Positions 7,876-21,072 of a stretch of DNA of 64,000 bases are shown here, one piece after another. The translations under genes were made by a program, and so were the position numbers. Source of the DNA: AV80 sp035536995. GTDB taxonomy: Bacteria; Verrucomicrobiota; Verrucomicrobiia; Chthoniobacterales; UBA10450. Numbering within the stretch: the first letter of the stretch is position 1; the number at the start of each line of letters is the position of its first letter. The stretch covers positions 1 to 64,000 of the forward strand of contig DATLNB010000025.1 of NCBI GenBank assembly GCA_035536995.1, in the 5' to 3' direction. The notes beneath the pieces were generated by a model. It did no database searches. It was given only the letters and a program-made list of their open reading frames with translations, and was not told where the DNA came from.

Positions 7876-9132
7876 ATGTGCCTAAGAAAGACTTCGCGCT
7901 GTGGCGCTCTCATCGCGGTAGCCGTCATCTCGTCGCTGGTTTCCGCGCGGGCGGAGACGCTGGTCGCCCTGATGACGGACAAGAAGCTCCGCTATTTTAA
8001 TTCCACGTCGCCCAACGCCTGGTTGAAGACTATCGATATCACCGGAATCCCGGGCACCGAATCGGTCCAGGCGCTCGATTTTCGGGTCGATGCGACGCTG
8101 GCAGTGATCACGCGCGAAGGCGGGACGCTCCGCGGGTATAGCGTGAACACGACCACGGGCGCAGCACAGGCGCTTTACTTTTTCTCGACGCCGAGCGCGA
8201 ACGCGGTCGCATTCGATATCATGACTCCGAGTATCTATGGGACCTACTTTACAGCGCTGACAGAGGCCGACGTCATGTATCGCTTTTCCTATGGCCCGAC
8301 CGGCGGCGGCGGCACCCAGGCGGATTTGCCAGTCGTTTACGATAACAACAGCTCCGATGGCGATCCGACCGACGAACACATTGGCGCAAACCCGAACATC
8401 GTCGCGCTCGGCTCGACCAACGGGTTCGTTGGAGCGAAAAGCAACGTCCTCTACGGGATCGATGCGACCCAGAATTCGCTGGTGAAAATTAACCGGTCTA
8501 CCGGGTTCATCGACACGGTGGGCGCGCTGCGAACGAGCGGGGGCGCGAACGTGGATGTCGATACCCGGACCGGCTTCGACATCTCCGCGGTGACCGGGAC
8601 CGCTTATCTCGCGTTCGGCCTGGGAGCGCCGACTTCGTTGTACACGGTGGATCTGGAGAGCGGCCTCACAATCCTGCAAGGGACAATCGGGCCGGCGGCA
8701 CAACCGGCGGGCATCCTGGTGGTCGACATTGCGACCTTGCCGGAAAGCGAAGTAGCGAACCTGTCCACCCGGAGCCGGGTTGGAACAGGCGAGGAAGCGA
8801 TGATCGCGGGGTTCACCGTCCAGGGCGGCTCGACGAATCGCGTGCTCATTCGCGCTCTCGGCCCGAGTCTGACGGCGTTCGGGATTAACAATGCGTTAGC
8901 CGATCCGGAGCTGACGATTTTCGACGGCAACGGAGTACCGATTGGTTTCAACAGCAGCTGGAAGTCGCACCAGCAGGACGACATTTTTCAGACTGGCCTG
9001 GCGCCGGGCAGCGATTACGAGCCGGCCTACCTGAGCGAGTTCCAGCCGGGCCAATACACGGCAATCGTGAGCGGCTATAACGGCCAGACCGGTGTGGGGT
9101 TGGTGGAAGTTTACAAGCTCCGGGACCTATAA
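7876..9132 (+). CDS. secreted DUF4394-type repeat protein, paralogue 3
   Basis: ATG 7876 gives 418 residues with a signal peptide ending VSARA. A TTG-initiated longer form from 7801 is possible but would place 25 non-hydrophobic residues ahead of the signal. The same propeller-like region and C-terminal module are present, but the last part is more divergent ('LTAFGINNALADPELTIFD', 'EVYKLRDL') than in paralogues 1 and 2. It lies 111 bp after paralogue 2 on the same strand and may be co-transcribed with it. Confidence 0.82.
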   Translation: MCLRKTSRCGALIAVAVISSLVSARAETLVALMTDKKLRYFNSTSPNAWLKTIDITGIPGTESVQALDFRVDATLAVITREGGTLRGYSVNTTTGAAQALYFFSTPSANAVAFDIMTPSIYGTYFTALTEADVMYRFSYGPTGGGGTQADLPVVYDNNSSDGDPTDEHIGANPNIVALGSTNGFVGAKSNVLYGIDATQNSLVKINRSTGFIDTVGALRTSGGANVDVDTRTGFDISAVTGTAYLAFGLGAPTSLYTVDLESGLTILQGTIGPAAQPAGILVVDIATLPESEVANLSTRSRVGTGEEAMIAGFTVQGGSTNRVLIRALGPSLTAFGINNALADPELTIFDGNGVPIGFNSSWKSHQQDDIFQTGLAPGSDYEPAYLSEFQPGQYTAIVSGYNGQTGVGLVEVYKLRDL

Positions 9133-9292
9133 CGAGCGTCTCTGCTCACTCTGTGGAGCGGTCGGATTCCTCGGTTGGAGGGGTCCGTGCAGACGCTCAC
9201 GGCATTTCGCAGAAACGCGCCGACCAACGGTTATCAAACCCCGTACCGCCAAATCTTGACCGGGCGGCCCTGGCCCGCTGTGATACGACGTC

Positions 9293-10549
9293 ATGGCCGG
9301 AAACAGACTCGGTGCGTCCATCCTCGCTTTGTTGCTCAGCGCGACCGCCCCCGCATTGGCGGAAACGATTGTCGCCCTCATGTCCGACAATACGCTTCGA
9401 CATTTCGACAGCGGTTTGCCGGGCACTTTCACAAAGACCGTAGCTCTGAGCGGCATTCCGGCCGCCGAAGCGGTGGCCGCCCTGGATTTTCGTCCAGACG
9501 GCTCGCTCGTGGTCGTGACGCGGCAGAACCTCACTCTCCGCTTTTATTTCGTGAATCCGAATACAGGCGCCGCGGTCGGTTCTAACTTCGAGATCGACCG
9601 GACGAGCATTAATGCCGTCGCGTTCGACTCTTATCCGCCGGGAATCCACCCCAACGTGGACATGGTTGTCGCGACCGACGACGACCGCATGATCCCGTTC
9701 TTCATCGCTCCCGGCGTAACGGGGGGCGACGGGACTCGAACTCTCGTTTACGACAACAGCACGGCCGACGGTGATCCGGCGGATGAGCACGCCAGCGCCA
9801 ATCCATCCATCGTCGCCCTAGCCACGACGAATAGTTTCCCTGGCGGACAGGCCCACGTGTTCTATGGAATCGATTCACTTCAGAATTCGCTGGTGCGGAT
9901 CGATTATCAGACGGGCGTGATCGACACCATCGGCACGCTGCGAACAAACCCCGCGACAGTTCTTCAGATCAATTCCCGGACCGGCCTGGATATTTCAGGC
10001 GCAACCGGCATGGCGTATCTGATGTTCGGTTCGGGCGACACGACTTTGCTCGTCCGGGTTGACCTGACCACAGGCAGCGTTGCGAACGTCGGGCAGATCG
10101 GGCCGGCGCCCCAAGCGGGCGGACCGACGCCGGTAGATATATCGGTGCTCGCGCCGACGCAGCTTTCGAACATTTCCACCCGGAGCCGCGTTGGCACCGG
10201 CCAGGATGTGATGATCGCCGGGTTCATTATCCAGGGGGGTGCTTCCACACGCGCGATCATTCGCGGTTTAGGACCGAGCCTGAGCGCCCTGGGGGTGAAC
10301 GGCCCCCTGGCTGATCCGGTGCTGACCGTGTTCGACGGCAACGGCGTCCAAATCGCGACCAATGACAATTGGAAATCGAGCCAGCAGGCCGAGATCAGCG
10401 GGACAGGCGTAGCGCCGAGCAACGATCTTGAAGCGGCGTTTGTGGGCCTTTTCCCGCCCGGCGCCTACACCGCCATCATCTCCGGTAAGAACAATGGGAC
10501 AGGGGTCAGCGTAGTGGAAGTGTTCCGGTTGCCGGAGCTGACCTTCTAA
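9293..10549 (+). CDS. secreted DUF4394-type repeat protein, paralogue 4
   Basis: This 418-residue protein has a signal peptide (residues about 1-23, ending APALA) followed by 'ETIVALMSDNTLRHFDS'. The domain order is the same as in its three upstream relatives, ending 'VVEVFRLPELTF'. No PEP-CTERM or other sorting tail is visible in any of the four, so they are probably simply secreted. Function is unknown. Confidence 0.82.
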   Translation: MAGNRLGASILALLLSATAPALAETIVALMSDNTLRHFDSGLPGTFTKTVALSGIPAAEAVAALDFRPDGSLVVVTRQNLTLRFYFVNPNTGAAVGSNFEIDRTSINAVAFDSYPPGIHPNVDMVVATDDDRMIPFFIAPGVTGGDGTRTLVYDNSTADGDPADEHASANPSIVALATTNSFPGGQAHVFYGIDSLQNSLVRIDYQTGVIDTIGTLRTNPATVLQINSRTGLDISGATGMAYLMFGSGDTTLLVRVDLTTGSVANVGQIGPAPQAGGPTPVDISVLAPTQLSNISTRSRVGTGQDVMIAGFIIQGGASTRAIIRGLGPSLSALGVNGPLADPVLTVFDGNGVQIATNDNWKSSQQAEISGTGVAPSNDLEAAFVGLFPPGAYTAIISGKNNGTGVSVVEVFRLPELTF

Positions 10550-10652
10550 ATACAGCGGCGTTCGCGTGGCGTCCCCTTCCTGCCGGCGGAAGATAACGGG
10601 GCGCATAAAGGACGACGCGGCTACCAAAGCCGCGGCATCCGATTCCGGAGTG

Positions 10653-11459
10653 ATGAAGCGATTTGTTTTTTGTTTCCTCGTCCTTGCCTTCGTCGCGGTT
10701 TGTCCAGCGCGCGCGGACGACGGCGTCCGTGAAGTGCAAAGCCGATTAAAGGCCGGTGGTTTTTATTTCGGCGAGATCAACGGGCGGTTCGACAGCGAGA
10801 CGGCGGCCGGCGTGACTCGCTACCAGATCCGGAACGGTCTTCAGATAACGGGGAAACTGGACGGGCCAACGCGTTATGCGCTGGGCGTCAGCGCCACCGC
10901 GCCGCCGACGCCGATGCCGCGATTTGGCGAAGATGTCTGGCGTCGTTTAAGGAAGAGCGACCAGGCCACGATCACCAGGCAGATGGCTGAGGACGCGCGA
11001 TCGAATCCGGCCAAAACGATCGCGGCAAACCCACCGGCGGCTGGGCCACCGCCCTCCCCACCCGCCGTAACGAAGCGTCCGCCAGCAAGATACGATACGG
11101 ACCGGTTAAAGGGTTACATCGCGGCCTTCGTTCTTGCGGGGGTCGAATCCCAGGGCGGCGCCGAGACGGAGTTCTTCGCGAATCGGGTCGATTATTTCGG
11201 GGAACGTGGGGTCACCAAGGAAAAAGTGCGGCGCGACCTGGAACGTTACAACCGGCAATGGCCGGAGCGTGGGTTCTGGCTCGCCGGTGAGCTCGAAGTG
11301 AAACCAGCGGGCGAGCGGCTCAATGTTTCGTTTCCTCTCCGTTACGAGCTCCGGAACGGCCCGAAACGCGCGGCCGGAAGAGTTTGGAAGACGCTTATCC
11401 TGGAAAAGACGCCTGCCGACGATCTCCAGATCGTGGCGGTGAACGAGCGAAAAATGTAG
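10653..11459 (+). CDS. secreted peptidoglycan-binding-domain protein
   Basis: ATG 10653 gives 268 residues; the longer form from 10566 adds a charged leader before the signal peptide and is less likely. After the signal peptide (ending CPARA), residues about 22-80 form a PG_binding_1 domain ('VREVQSRLKAGGFYFGEINGR', 'TAAGVTRYQIRNGLQITGKLD'). A proline-rich linker follows. The C-terminal half has 'YIAAFVLAGVESQGGAETEFF' and 'RVDYFGERGVTKEKVRRDLERY'. It probably binds cell-wall peptidoglycan; no catalytic domain is evident. Confidence 0.8.
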   Translation: MKRFVFCFLVLAFVAVCPARADDGVREVQSRLKAGGFYFGEINGRFDSETAAGVTRYQIRNGLQITGKLDGPTRYALGVSATAPPTPMPRFGEDVWRRLRKSDQATITRQMAEDARSNPAKTIAANPPAAGPPPSPPAVTKRPPARYDTDRLKGYIAAFVLAGVESQGGAETEFFANRVDYFGERGVTKEKVRRDLERYNRQWPERGFWLAGELEVKPAGERLNVSFPLRYELRNGPKRAAGRVWKTLILEKTPADDLQIVAVNERKM

Positions 11460-11498
11460 GCGGCGAGCAACCGGTCGGCACAGCGCGCCGACCTACCC

Positions 11499-12428
11499 TC
11501 AGCCGCCTAACGACTTCATTTCTTCCGGCGAAAGATTCACCTTCGCCGCGGCGACGTTCTCTTCCAGATGCGCCACGGAGGAGGTGCCGGGAATCGGCAG
11601 CATGACCGCGGAACGCTGCAATAACCATGCAATCGCCACCTGATAGATCGTCGCGTTTTTCGCTTTAGCGATCTTCTCCAGCGCCTCCGCCTTGAGACCG
11701 CGCACGCCGCCGACCGGCGCCCAGGGCATGAATCCAATCCCTTCTTTCTCGCAATAGCCGAGCGTGTTCTCCCACTTGCGGTCGTCGAAGTTGTAGCGGT
11801 TCTGCACCGTCACAATCGGGAGAATCTTTCGCGCTCGCGCGATTTCCTCCGGCGAAACCTCGGAAAGACCTACGTGCCGAATCTTGCCCGCGTCCCGCGC
11901 TTCCTTGATTGCGCCTAACGAATCCTCCATCGGCACCTTGGAATCGATCCGATGCAGCTGCCAGAGGTCGATCCGGTCCAGCTTCAGCCGCTTGAGGCTG
12001 TTATCTACACACTGCTTCAGATATTCCGGGCGTCCGTCCGGCACCCATTGATTGGGGCCCGGCCGCGTGTTCCCGCCTTTCGTCGCAATGACGAGGCCTT
12101 TCGGATACGGATGAAGGGCCTCCGCGATCAGCAACTCGCTGGTCTCGGGGCCGTAGGCATCGGCCGTGTCGATAAGATTCACTCCGAGTGCGACCGTCCG
12201 CTTGAGGACCTTGATCGCGGCGTCCCGATCTTTCGGCCAGCCCCAAATCCCCTCGCCTGTGATTCGCATCGCCCCAAACCCGAGCCGGTTCACGGTCAGG
12301 TCGCCGCCGATCTTGAATGTATCGCTCATTGTTTTTGACGATTCCGCTCCGAAAAGAGACGCCGCTCCTTGTGCCGATAAACCAGCGGCACCCGCCACAC
12401 TCAACCTGACAAATGTTCGTCGATCCAT
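11499..12428 (-). CDS. Tat-exported aldo/keto reductase
   Basis: The 309-residue protein starts at 12428 with a twin-arginine signal ('MDRRTFVRLSVAGAAGLSA'). The aldo/keto reductase barrel follows ('NRLGFGAMRITG'). The conserved tetrad is visible: Asp and Tyr in 'NLIDTADAYG', Lys in 'VIATKGG' and His in 'LWQLHRIDS'. It should reduce aldehydes or ketones with NADPH. Tat export implies that the folded, cofactor-loaded enzyme is placed in the periplasm. Physiological substrate unknown. Confidence 0.87.
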   Translation of the reverse strand: MDRRTFVRLSVAGAAGLSAQGAASLFGAESSKTMSDTFKIGGDLTVNRLGFGAMRITGEGIWGWPKDRDAAIKVLKRTVALGVNLIDTADAYGPETSELLIAEALHPYPKGLVIATKGGNTRPGPNQWVPDGRPEYLKQCVDNSLKRLKLDRIDLWQLHRIDSKVPMEDSLGAIKEARDAGKIRHVGLSEVSPEEIARARKILPIVTVQNRYNFDDRKWENTLGYCEKEGIGFMPWAPVGGVRGLKAEALEKIAKAKNATIYQVAIAWLLQRSAVMLPIPGTSSVAHLEENVAAAKVNLSPEEMKSLGG

Positions 12429-12563
12429 TGTTTCCTCTCTGTTCTGTTCGGGCCCCAACACTCCAAGTCTAGGGCCCATGCGTCACAGCCCGCAAATCCC
12501 CATTCGGCAACCAGTAGCGGCGGTCTATGACCGCCGGATGCAGAGATTCGGAATGGACCGCCA

Positions 12564-13955
12564 CTACAGCTTCGGGAAGGCCAGCGTCACCCGGGTTCCC
12601 CTGCCCGCTTCGCTCTCAATTTTCGCTCTCCCTCCGTGCAGCTCGACGATTGATTTGACGAGCGCGAGCCCCAGTCCGACGCCTTCGGAGCTGCGCGAAC
12701 TATCCGCGCGGTAAAACCGGTCGAACACGCGAGGCAAATGCTCGGCCGCCATGCCGGTTCCGGTATCCTGCACGCAAACTTCCGAGGTGGCGTCACGATC
12801 GGAAACTGCAATCTCGATGTTCCCGCCCGGCGGCGTGTAGCGAAGCGCGTTTTCGAGAAGATTATTCACGGCCCGCCCGAAAAGCATTTCGTCGGCGACA
12901 AACCGGGCTTCCCCTACGCATCGCAGGGAGATCTTCTGTTCCTCGGCGATCGGTTCGTGAAAAGCGACGATCTTTTCAATCGCCGAACGCCCCTCGAAAG
13001 GCGTTCGTTGCAAATGCCCTTCGGCCGCCTCGGTGCGGGCGAGGAAGAGCAAATTATCCACGATGTTGCTGAGGTGCGCGCACTCCGCGACCATCGACTC
13101 GAGGACCTCGCGATATTCCTCGGGAGTTCGGGAACGCGTCAGGGCGACTTCCGCTTCACCGCGAATATTTCCGATGGGCGTTCGCAGTTCATGGGCAAGG
13201 TCGGCGGAGAATTGGGAGAGCCGTCCAAAGGAATCCTCGAGCCGGGCCAGCATGTCGTCGAAAGCGACCGCCAGCGGTTTGATTTCGCGGGGCCAGCCTG
13301 CGGGACTCACCCGCTGGTGGAGCTGGGTCGGCCCGACGCGCTGCACCGCGCTGGTCATCTCGCCGAGTGGACGCAATCCCCGCTTCGTGACGCGGACCGC
13401 GATCAGCGCGGAGGCGGCGATTCCCAAAACGAGAACCGCGCCGAGGAGGGCGGCGAATTGTCTCATGAAATTGTCGTCAGCCGAGCGGTCCTGCGCGACC
13501 TGGATGATGTAGTTCTGGCCCCCAACGTGGTGTTGGATGGCGACGAGAGAAAAGAGCCGGCTCCTGGTCCGAAAATCCTCGGGAGTTGGGAGACCGCCTT
13601 CCTGCGATTCATTTTTGGAAAAGAGCGCGGGCGGCAGGAGCGCATCCATCCCGGGTGTCTCAGCGACAACATGGCCAGCCGAATCGAGCACCCTGATCCA
13701 GTAAGCTACCCGGTCGCCCGCCTGGGCATTCTTGAGCTGCTCGGTTACAAGCTGGAGGCCGCCGGGAGCTCCGAGATCGGCACGAATCGCCGCGACCTTG
13801 TCGGCCAGGACTTCGTTGTCTTCCTCAAAGGCGTGGCGAATGACAATCCAATAGAGGGCGCCAAGGCCGCAGCAAAACAGGACAGCTGCAGCGAGGGTGA
13901 AAAGAACCACCAACTGCGACGCGATCGACCGCGGCTCAACCGGCTTTGAGGACAT
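12564..13955 (-). CDS. CusS-like sensor histidine kinase
   Basis: The 463-residue protein has two membrane helices (about residues 15-35 and 165-190) enclosing a periplasmic sensor region, then a HAMP segment. The dimerisation domain carries the phospho-acceptor His in 'ADLAHELRTPIGN'. The ATPase domain shows an N box ('NNLLENALRYTPPGG') and G boxes ('DTGTGMA', 'GVGLGLALV'). It overlaps the upstream response-regulator gene by 20 bp, so the two are co-translated partners. The layout resembles heavy-metal sensors of the CusS/CopS group, but no efflux genes are adjacent and the signal is unknown. Confidence 0.9.
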   Translation of the reverse strand: MSSKPVEPRSIASQLVVLFTLAAAVLFCCGLGALYWIVIRHAFEEDNEVLADKVAAIRADLGAPGGLQLVTEQLKNAQAGDRVAYWIRVLDSAGHVVAETPGMDALLPPALFSKNESQEGGLPTPEDFRTRSRLFSLVAIQHHVGGQNYIIQVAQDRSADDNFMRQFAALLGAVLVLGIAASALIAVRVTKRGLRPLGEMTSAVQRVGPTQLHQRVSPAGWPREIKPLAVAFDDMLARLEDSFGRLSQFSADLAHELRTPIGNIRGEAEVALTRSRTPEEYREVLESMVAECAHLSNIVDNLLFLARTEAAEGHLQRTPFEGRSAIEKIVAFHEPIAEEQKISLRCVGEARFVADEMLFGRAVNNLLENALRYTPPGGNIEIAVSDRDATSEVCVQDTGTGMAAEHLPRVFDRFYRADSSRSSEGVGLGLALVKSIVELHGGRAKIESEAGRGTRVTLAFPKL

Positions 13956-14607
13956 ATCCGGCGCCGCGAACCGTGTGAATAAGCTTCGGTTCGAAAGGAT
14001 CGTCCACTTTCGCGCGTAACCGCCGCACCATCACATCCACGACGTTCGTGTTGGTGGCAAAATTAATGTCCCACACGTGCGCCGCGATTTCGCTCCGGGA
14101 AACCACCTGGCCGGCGGACCGAACGAGATGGGCGAGGAGAAGAAACTCCTTGCCAGTCAGGTTCAGCGGATTGCCCCCGCGGGTCGCTTTGTGACGCCGC
14201 GTGTCGATTTCGAGATCGCGAATCCGCAGGCTCTCCTGATCCTGGGCGGGAGCGCGCCGCAAGAGCGAAAGAACACGCGCCATGAACTCGGAAAACGCGA
14301 AAGGCTTTACCAGATAATCGTCACCTCCCAGCTGGAGGCCCTTCACCCGATCGCGAACACTGTCGCGCGCGGTCAGGAAAAGAATAGGCGTGCGCATCCC
14401 AGCCTTGCGAAGGTCGGAGACGACGGTCCAGCCGTCTTTCTTCGGCAACATGACGTCCACGATGAGAATATCGTACTTGCCGGTACGCGCCTGCTCGAGC
14501 CCGGCTTCGCCGTCATGCGCCACGTCCACGGTCAGGTCGTCTTCGCGCAAACCTTTGGCCAGAAACGCCGCGGTCTTTTTCTTGTCTTCAATGAGGAGGA
14601 CACGCAT
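13936..14607 (-). CDS. OmpR/CusR-family response regulator
   Basis: This is a 223-residue two-domain regulator. The receiver domain carries the phospho-accepting Asp in 'DILIVDVMLPKKDGW' and the conserved Lys in 'DDYLVKPFAF'. The C-terminal winged helix ('LTGKEFLLLAHLVRSAGQVVS', 'VVDVMVRRLRAKVDDPF') is of the OmpR/PhoB type and binds DNA. It is transcribed first in a two-gene operon with the kinase. Confidence 0.93.
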   Translation of the reverse strand: MRVLLIEDKKKTAAFLAKGLREDDLTVDVAHDGEAGLEQARTGKYDILIVDVMLPKKDGWTVVSDLRKAGMRTPILFLTARDSVRDRVKGLQLGGDDYLVKPFAFSEFMARVLSLLRRAPAQDQESLRIRDLEIDTRRHKATRGGNPLNLTGKEFLLLAHLVRSAGQVVSRSEIAAHVWDINFATNTNVVDVMVRRLRAKVDDPFEPKLIHTVRGAGYVLKAG

Positions 14608-14726
14608 TTCGGGCGGGAGTATAGAGGGTCGTCAAATTCGACTCAAGAATTCCGGCCACGCCACCAGAACGGCGGGCGCCGAAGGGGTTTGCCACAACAC
14701 GTGGAGAGGCTCAGATTCGCCAAGAC

Positions 14727-15590
14727 ATGAGCACAACCCCAACTGATTACGCCCGTCCGGACGCCCTGGTGGACGCCGCATGGCTGGAGAAACATTTGAC
14801 CGACGACGGGGTGCGCATCGTCGAGTCGAACGAAGATATCCTGCTTTACGACACCGGGCACATTCCTGGGGCGGTCCATATTGACTGGCGAACAGACCTT
14901 CAGGACGCGGTTATCCGCGATTACATTGCGCCGGAAAAATTCGCGGAGCTTTGCAGCCGGAACGGGATCACGCCGGAGACGACCTGCATTTTTTATGGCG
15001 ACAAGGCAAACTGGTGGGCCTGCTACGCTCTGTGGGCCTTCCGTTTGTTCGGCCACGAGAAGGTGAAGATCCTCAATGGCGGCCGCGATAAATGGAAAGC
15101 GGACGGGCGACCCATCACCCGTGAGGTGCCGCAGTATCCCGCGACTCGTTACCCCGTACCGGAAAAGCGGCTCGACAAGGAAATCCGCGCTTTCGCGGAT
15201 GAAGCGCTCGCGCAAAGCAAGGCGGGCAAACCGTTGATCGATGTGCGATCACCCGGTGAATTCAAGGGGGACGTAACGCACATGCCGGAATATCCGCAGG
15301 AGGGCGTGCTGCGCGGCGGTCACATTCCCGGCGCAAAGAGTGTTCCATGGAAAACCGCCACGAACGAAGACAGCACGTTCAAGCCGGCAAACGAGCTGGC
15401 GAAAATTTATCTCGAAGGCTGCGGGTTGAAACCGGGCACGGAGACGGTTGTCTATTGCCGAATCGGGGAGCGATCCAGCCACACCTGGTTTGTCCTAACA
15501 TACTTGCTCGGTCTGGAGAACGTCCGGAATTACGATGGCTCTTGGACGGAGTGGGGGAACAAAGTGGGAGCGCCGATCGAACGCGGCTAG
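14727..15590 (+). CDS. two-domain rhodanese (sulfurtransferase)
   Basis: The 287-residue protein contains two rhodanese domains: an inactive N-terminal one (residues about 10-125, 'GHIPGAVHIDWRTDL') and a catalytic C-terminal one (about 160-285) with the persulfide Cys in 'VYCRIGERSSHTW'. It transfers a sulfane sulfur from a donor such as thiosulfate to an acceptor. The next gene encodes SufE, a persulfide acceptor, so a sulfur-trafficking link is plausible but not shown. Confidence 0.88.
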   Translation: MSTTPTDYARPDALVDAAWLEKHLTDDGVRIVESNEDILLYDTGHIPGAVHIDWRTDLQDAVIRDYIAPEKFAELCSRNGITPETTCIFYGDKANWWACYALWAFRLFGHEKVKILNGGRDKWKADGRPITREVPQYPATRYPVPEKRLDKEIRAFADEALAQSKAGKPLIDVRSPGEFKGDVTHMPEYPQEGVLRGGHIPGAKSVPWKTATNEDSTFKPANELAKIYLEGCGLKPGTETVVYCRIGERSSHTWFVLTYLLGLENVRNYDGSWTEWGNKVGAPIERG

Positions 15591-15752
15591 CCGCGCTGCG
15601 CGCGGAAGCTCCAAATCCCAGGCACCAAGCTCCAAAGAAGCACCAAATCCCAACAACCAAGGAGCGGCGGTTGCGACCCGTCGTCAGCTTTTCCGCGGTT
15701 AATGATTTGACCGATTACCTGGGATTTGGAACTTGGGATTTGGGATTTTCTT
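15591..15752. repeat. dispersed 'GCTCCAAATCCCAG' repeat element
   Basis: GAAGCTCCAAATCCCAG at the left is answered by CTGGGATTTGG near 15719-15729 and again in TTGGGATTTGGG. Related text (CTCCAAGCACC, GGAGCTT, GGAATTTGG) recurs at 25465-25590 and 39823-39955, always between genes. No gene is seen here. Confidence 0.6.
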
Positions 15753-16208
15753 ATGTATCCGCCCAAACTCGAAGCGATCATTAATCTGTTCGAATCGCTC
15801 CCGGAAGGTGAGCGGCGAGAAACACTCGTCTCCTACGCGGACAACGCGAAGAAACAGGAGCCGCGGGCAGGGGAGACGTTTACTCTCGAGGACATCCGAA
15901 AAGACGAAGAATGTGCGGATACCGTCGGGGTGTATCTCCTCGTGGATGGCGAAGGAAAAGCGCATTTCCGGATGACGCTTGGGCCGGAAGTCCAGACACT
16001 CACCCGCGCCATGACGGCAATCCTCTGCAAAGGCCTCGATGGCCGAACGCCACGGGAAATTCTCGAGCTGCCCAGTGATTTCGTAACCCGGATCGTCGGG
16101 AGCGAATTGGTCCGGGTCCGGAGCCAGACGATTTACTACGTGCTTTCCCGGATCAAAGGCATCTGCAAAGTTTACCTGGACCGCCAGCGGATGGCCGAGG
16201 TGGCGTAG
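15753..16208 (+). CDS. sufE: SufE family Fe-S assembly sulfur acceptor
   Basis: ATG 15753 gives 151 residues, close to the usual SufE length; a start at 15726 would lie within repeat DNA. SufE accepts persulfide sulfur from a cysteine desulfurase for Fe-S cluster assembly. The acceptor cysteine is probably the one in 'DEECADTVGVYL' (near residue 52), the position of the SufE catalytic Cys. Downstream residues ('AMTAILCKGLDGRTPREILEL') match the family core. No sufBCDS genes lie nearby. Confidence 0.85.
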   Translation: MYPPKLEAIINLFESLPEGERRETLVSYADNAKKQEPRAGETFTLEDIRKDEECADTVGVYLLVDGEGKAHFRMTLGPEVQTLTRAMTAILCKGLDGRTPREILELPSDFVTRIVGSELVRVRSQTIYYVLSRIKGICKVYLDRQRMAEVA

Positions 16209-16210
16209 GA

Positions 16211-16367
16211 GGCTCGGAGGTTAGGCTTCCAGCCTGACCTGGCCGACATGCTTCCAGCATGTCGATCCGAATAGGACAGCCTCGCCAGCTTGCTCCAGCA
16301 GTTAACCGGAATCCGACGGCCTGGAAGGCCATCGGCCGAGTCAGGCTGGAAGCCTAACCTCCGAGCC
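16211..16367. repeat. family-B REPIN upstream of carB
   Basis: A perfect 28-bp inverted repeat, GGCTCGGAGGTTAGGCTTCC... at 16211-16238 and its complement at 16340-16367, encloses further small hairpins (AGGCTTCCAGCCT type). The same core forms both ends of the RAYT element inside carB at 17830-18575. It sits 46 bp before the carB start. Confidence 0.85.
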
Positions 16368-16413
16368 ACTTCGCGCGTGAAGTTCGCCCGATTTCATCTA
16401 GACTCCGCGCGCA

Positions 16414-20340
<3,927 letters not shown>

Positions 20341-20352
<12 letters not shown>

Positions 20353-20371
20353 CGAATGACGAATGACGAAG
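20341..20371. repeat. short tandem repeat at the carB stop
   Basis: An 8-bp unit (ACGAATG) is repeated three to four times and contains the carB stop codon TGA at 20350-20352. The last CarB residues ('RPNDE') are therefore encoded by repeat DNA. Confidence 0.7.
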
Positions 20372-20412
20372 GATCGGTTGAAGGTTCGGGGTTGAACGGT
20401 AGGGTCACGACC

Positions 20413-21051
20413 ATGAAACGAATGTTGCTTTGCTGCGCGCTCGGGTTGGCCTTTGTCGCCACGCCGGTCCGGAGCGAGGAGAAAAAAGAAGAAAAGAAAG
20501 ATACCGCTGCGGCGAGCGAACCGACGGCGAACGCGCCGAAGGAAGTTGCCGTGTTCAAAACCAGTGAAGGAGAAATGGTCGCCGAGTTCTGGTCCGACGT
20601 GGCGCCCAACACCGTGGAGAATTTCAAAAAACTGGCGAAGTCCGGCTTTTACGACGGGACGGCGTTCCACCGCATCATCAAGGGATTCATGGCCCAGGGA
20701 GGCGATCCGCTGACAAAGGATGCTTCCAAGGAAAGCGTGTGGGGTTCCGGCGATCCGGGGTATAAAATCAAAGCCGAATTTAATCAAAAAAAGCACGACC
20801 GCGGTGTCCTTTCGATGGCGCGATCGGCCGATCCCGACTCAGCGGGCAGTCAATTCTTCCTCTGTTTTGGTCCAGCGACTTCGCTCGACGGCAAATACAC
20901 GACGTTCGGTAAAATTATCAAAGGCGATGCCGTCCTCGATAAGTTGGCTAACGTGCCTGTGACCCGGAATAACGCCGGCGAAAACAGCAAACCGGTCACT
21001 CGAGTCGCTTTGGAGAGCGTCAAGATCGTTCCCGCCGATTCGGTAAAGTAG
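20413..21051 (+). CDS. secreted cyclophilin-type peptidyl-prolyl isomerase
   Basis: ATG 20413 gives 212 residues with a signal peptide (about residues 1-19) and a Lys/Glu-rich linker ('EEKKEEKKD') before a cyclophilin domain. The family signature 'GFYDGTAFHRIIKGFMAQGGDP' (broken here by no gap) and 'AGSQFFLCFG' are present. It catalyses proline cis-trans isomerisation, probably in the periplasm. It is followed 21 bp later by a second, leaderless cyclophilin with very similar sequence. Confidence 0.9.
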   Translation: MKRMLLCCALGLAFVATPVRSEEKKEEKKDTAAASEPTANAPKEVAVFKTSEGEMVAEFWSDVAPNTVENFKKLAKSGFYDGTAFHRIIKGFMAQGGDPLTKDASKESVWGSGDPGYKIKAEFNQKKHDRGVLSMARSADPDSAGSQFFLCFGPATSLDGKYTTFGKIIKGDAVLDKLANVPVTRNNAGENSKPVTRVALESVKIVPADSVK

Positions 21052-21072
21052 CCGCGAAACTTTTTCTTCACC

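Noticed and set aside
12738..13949. Long ORF opposite the histidine kinase (403 codons)
   Set aside because: It lies entirely within the kinase gene's footprint on the other strand and has no recognisable motif.
12564..14607. Copper/silver resistance locus
   Set aside because: The kinase and regulator resemble CusSR, but no efflux, oxidase or chaperone genes are adjacent.
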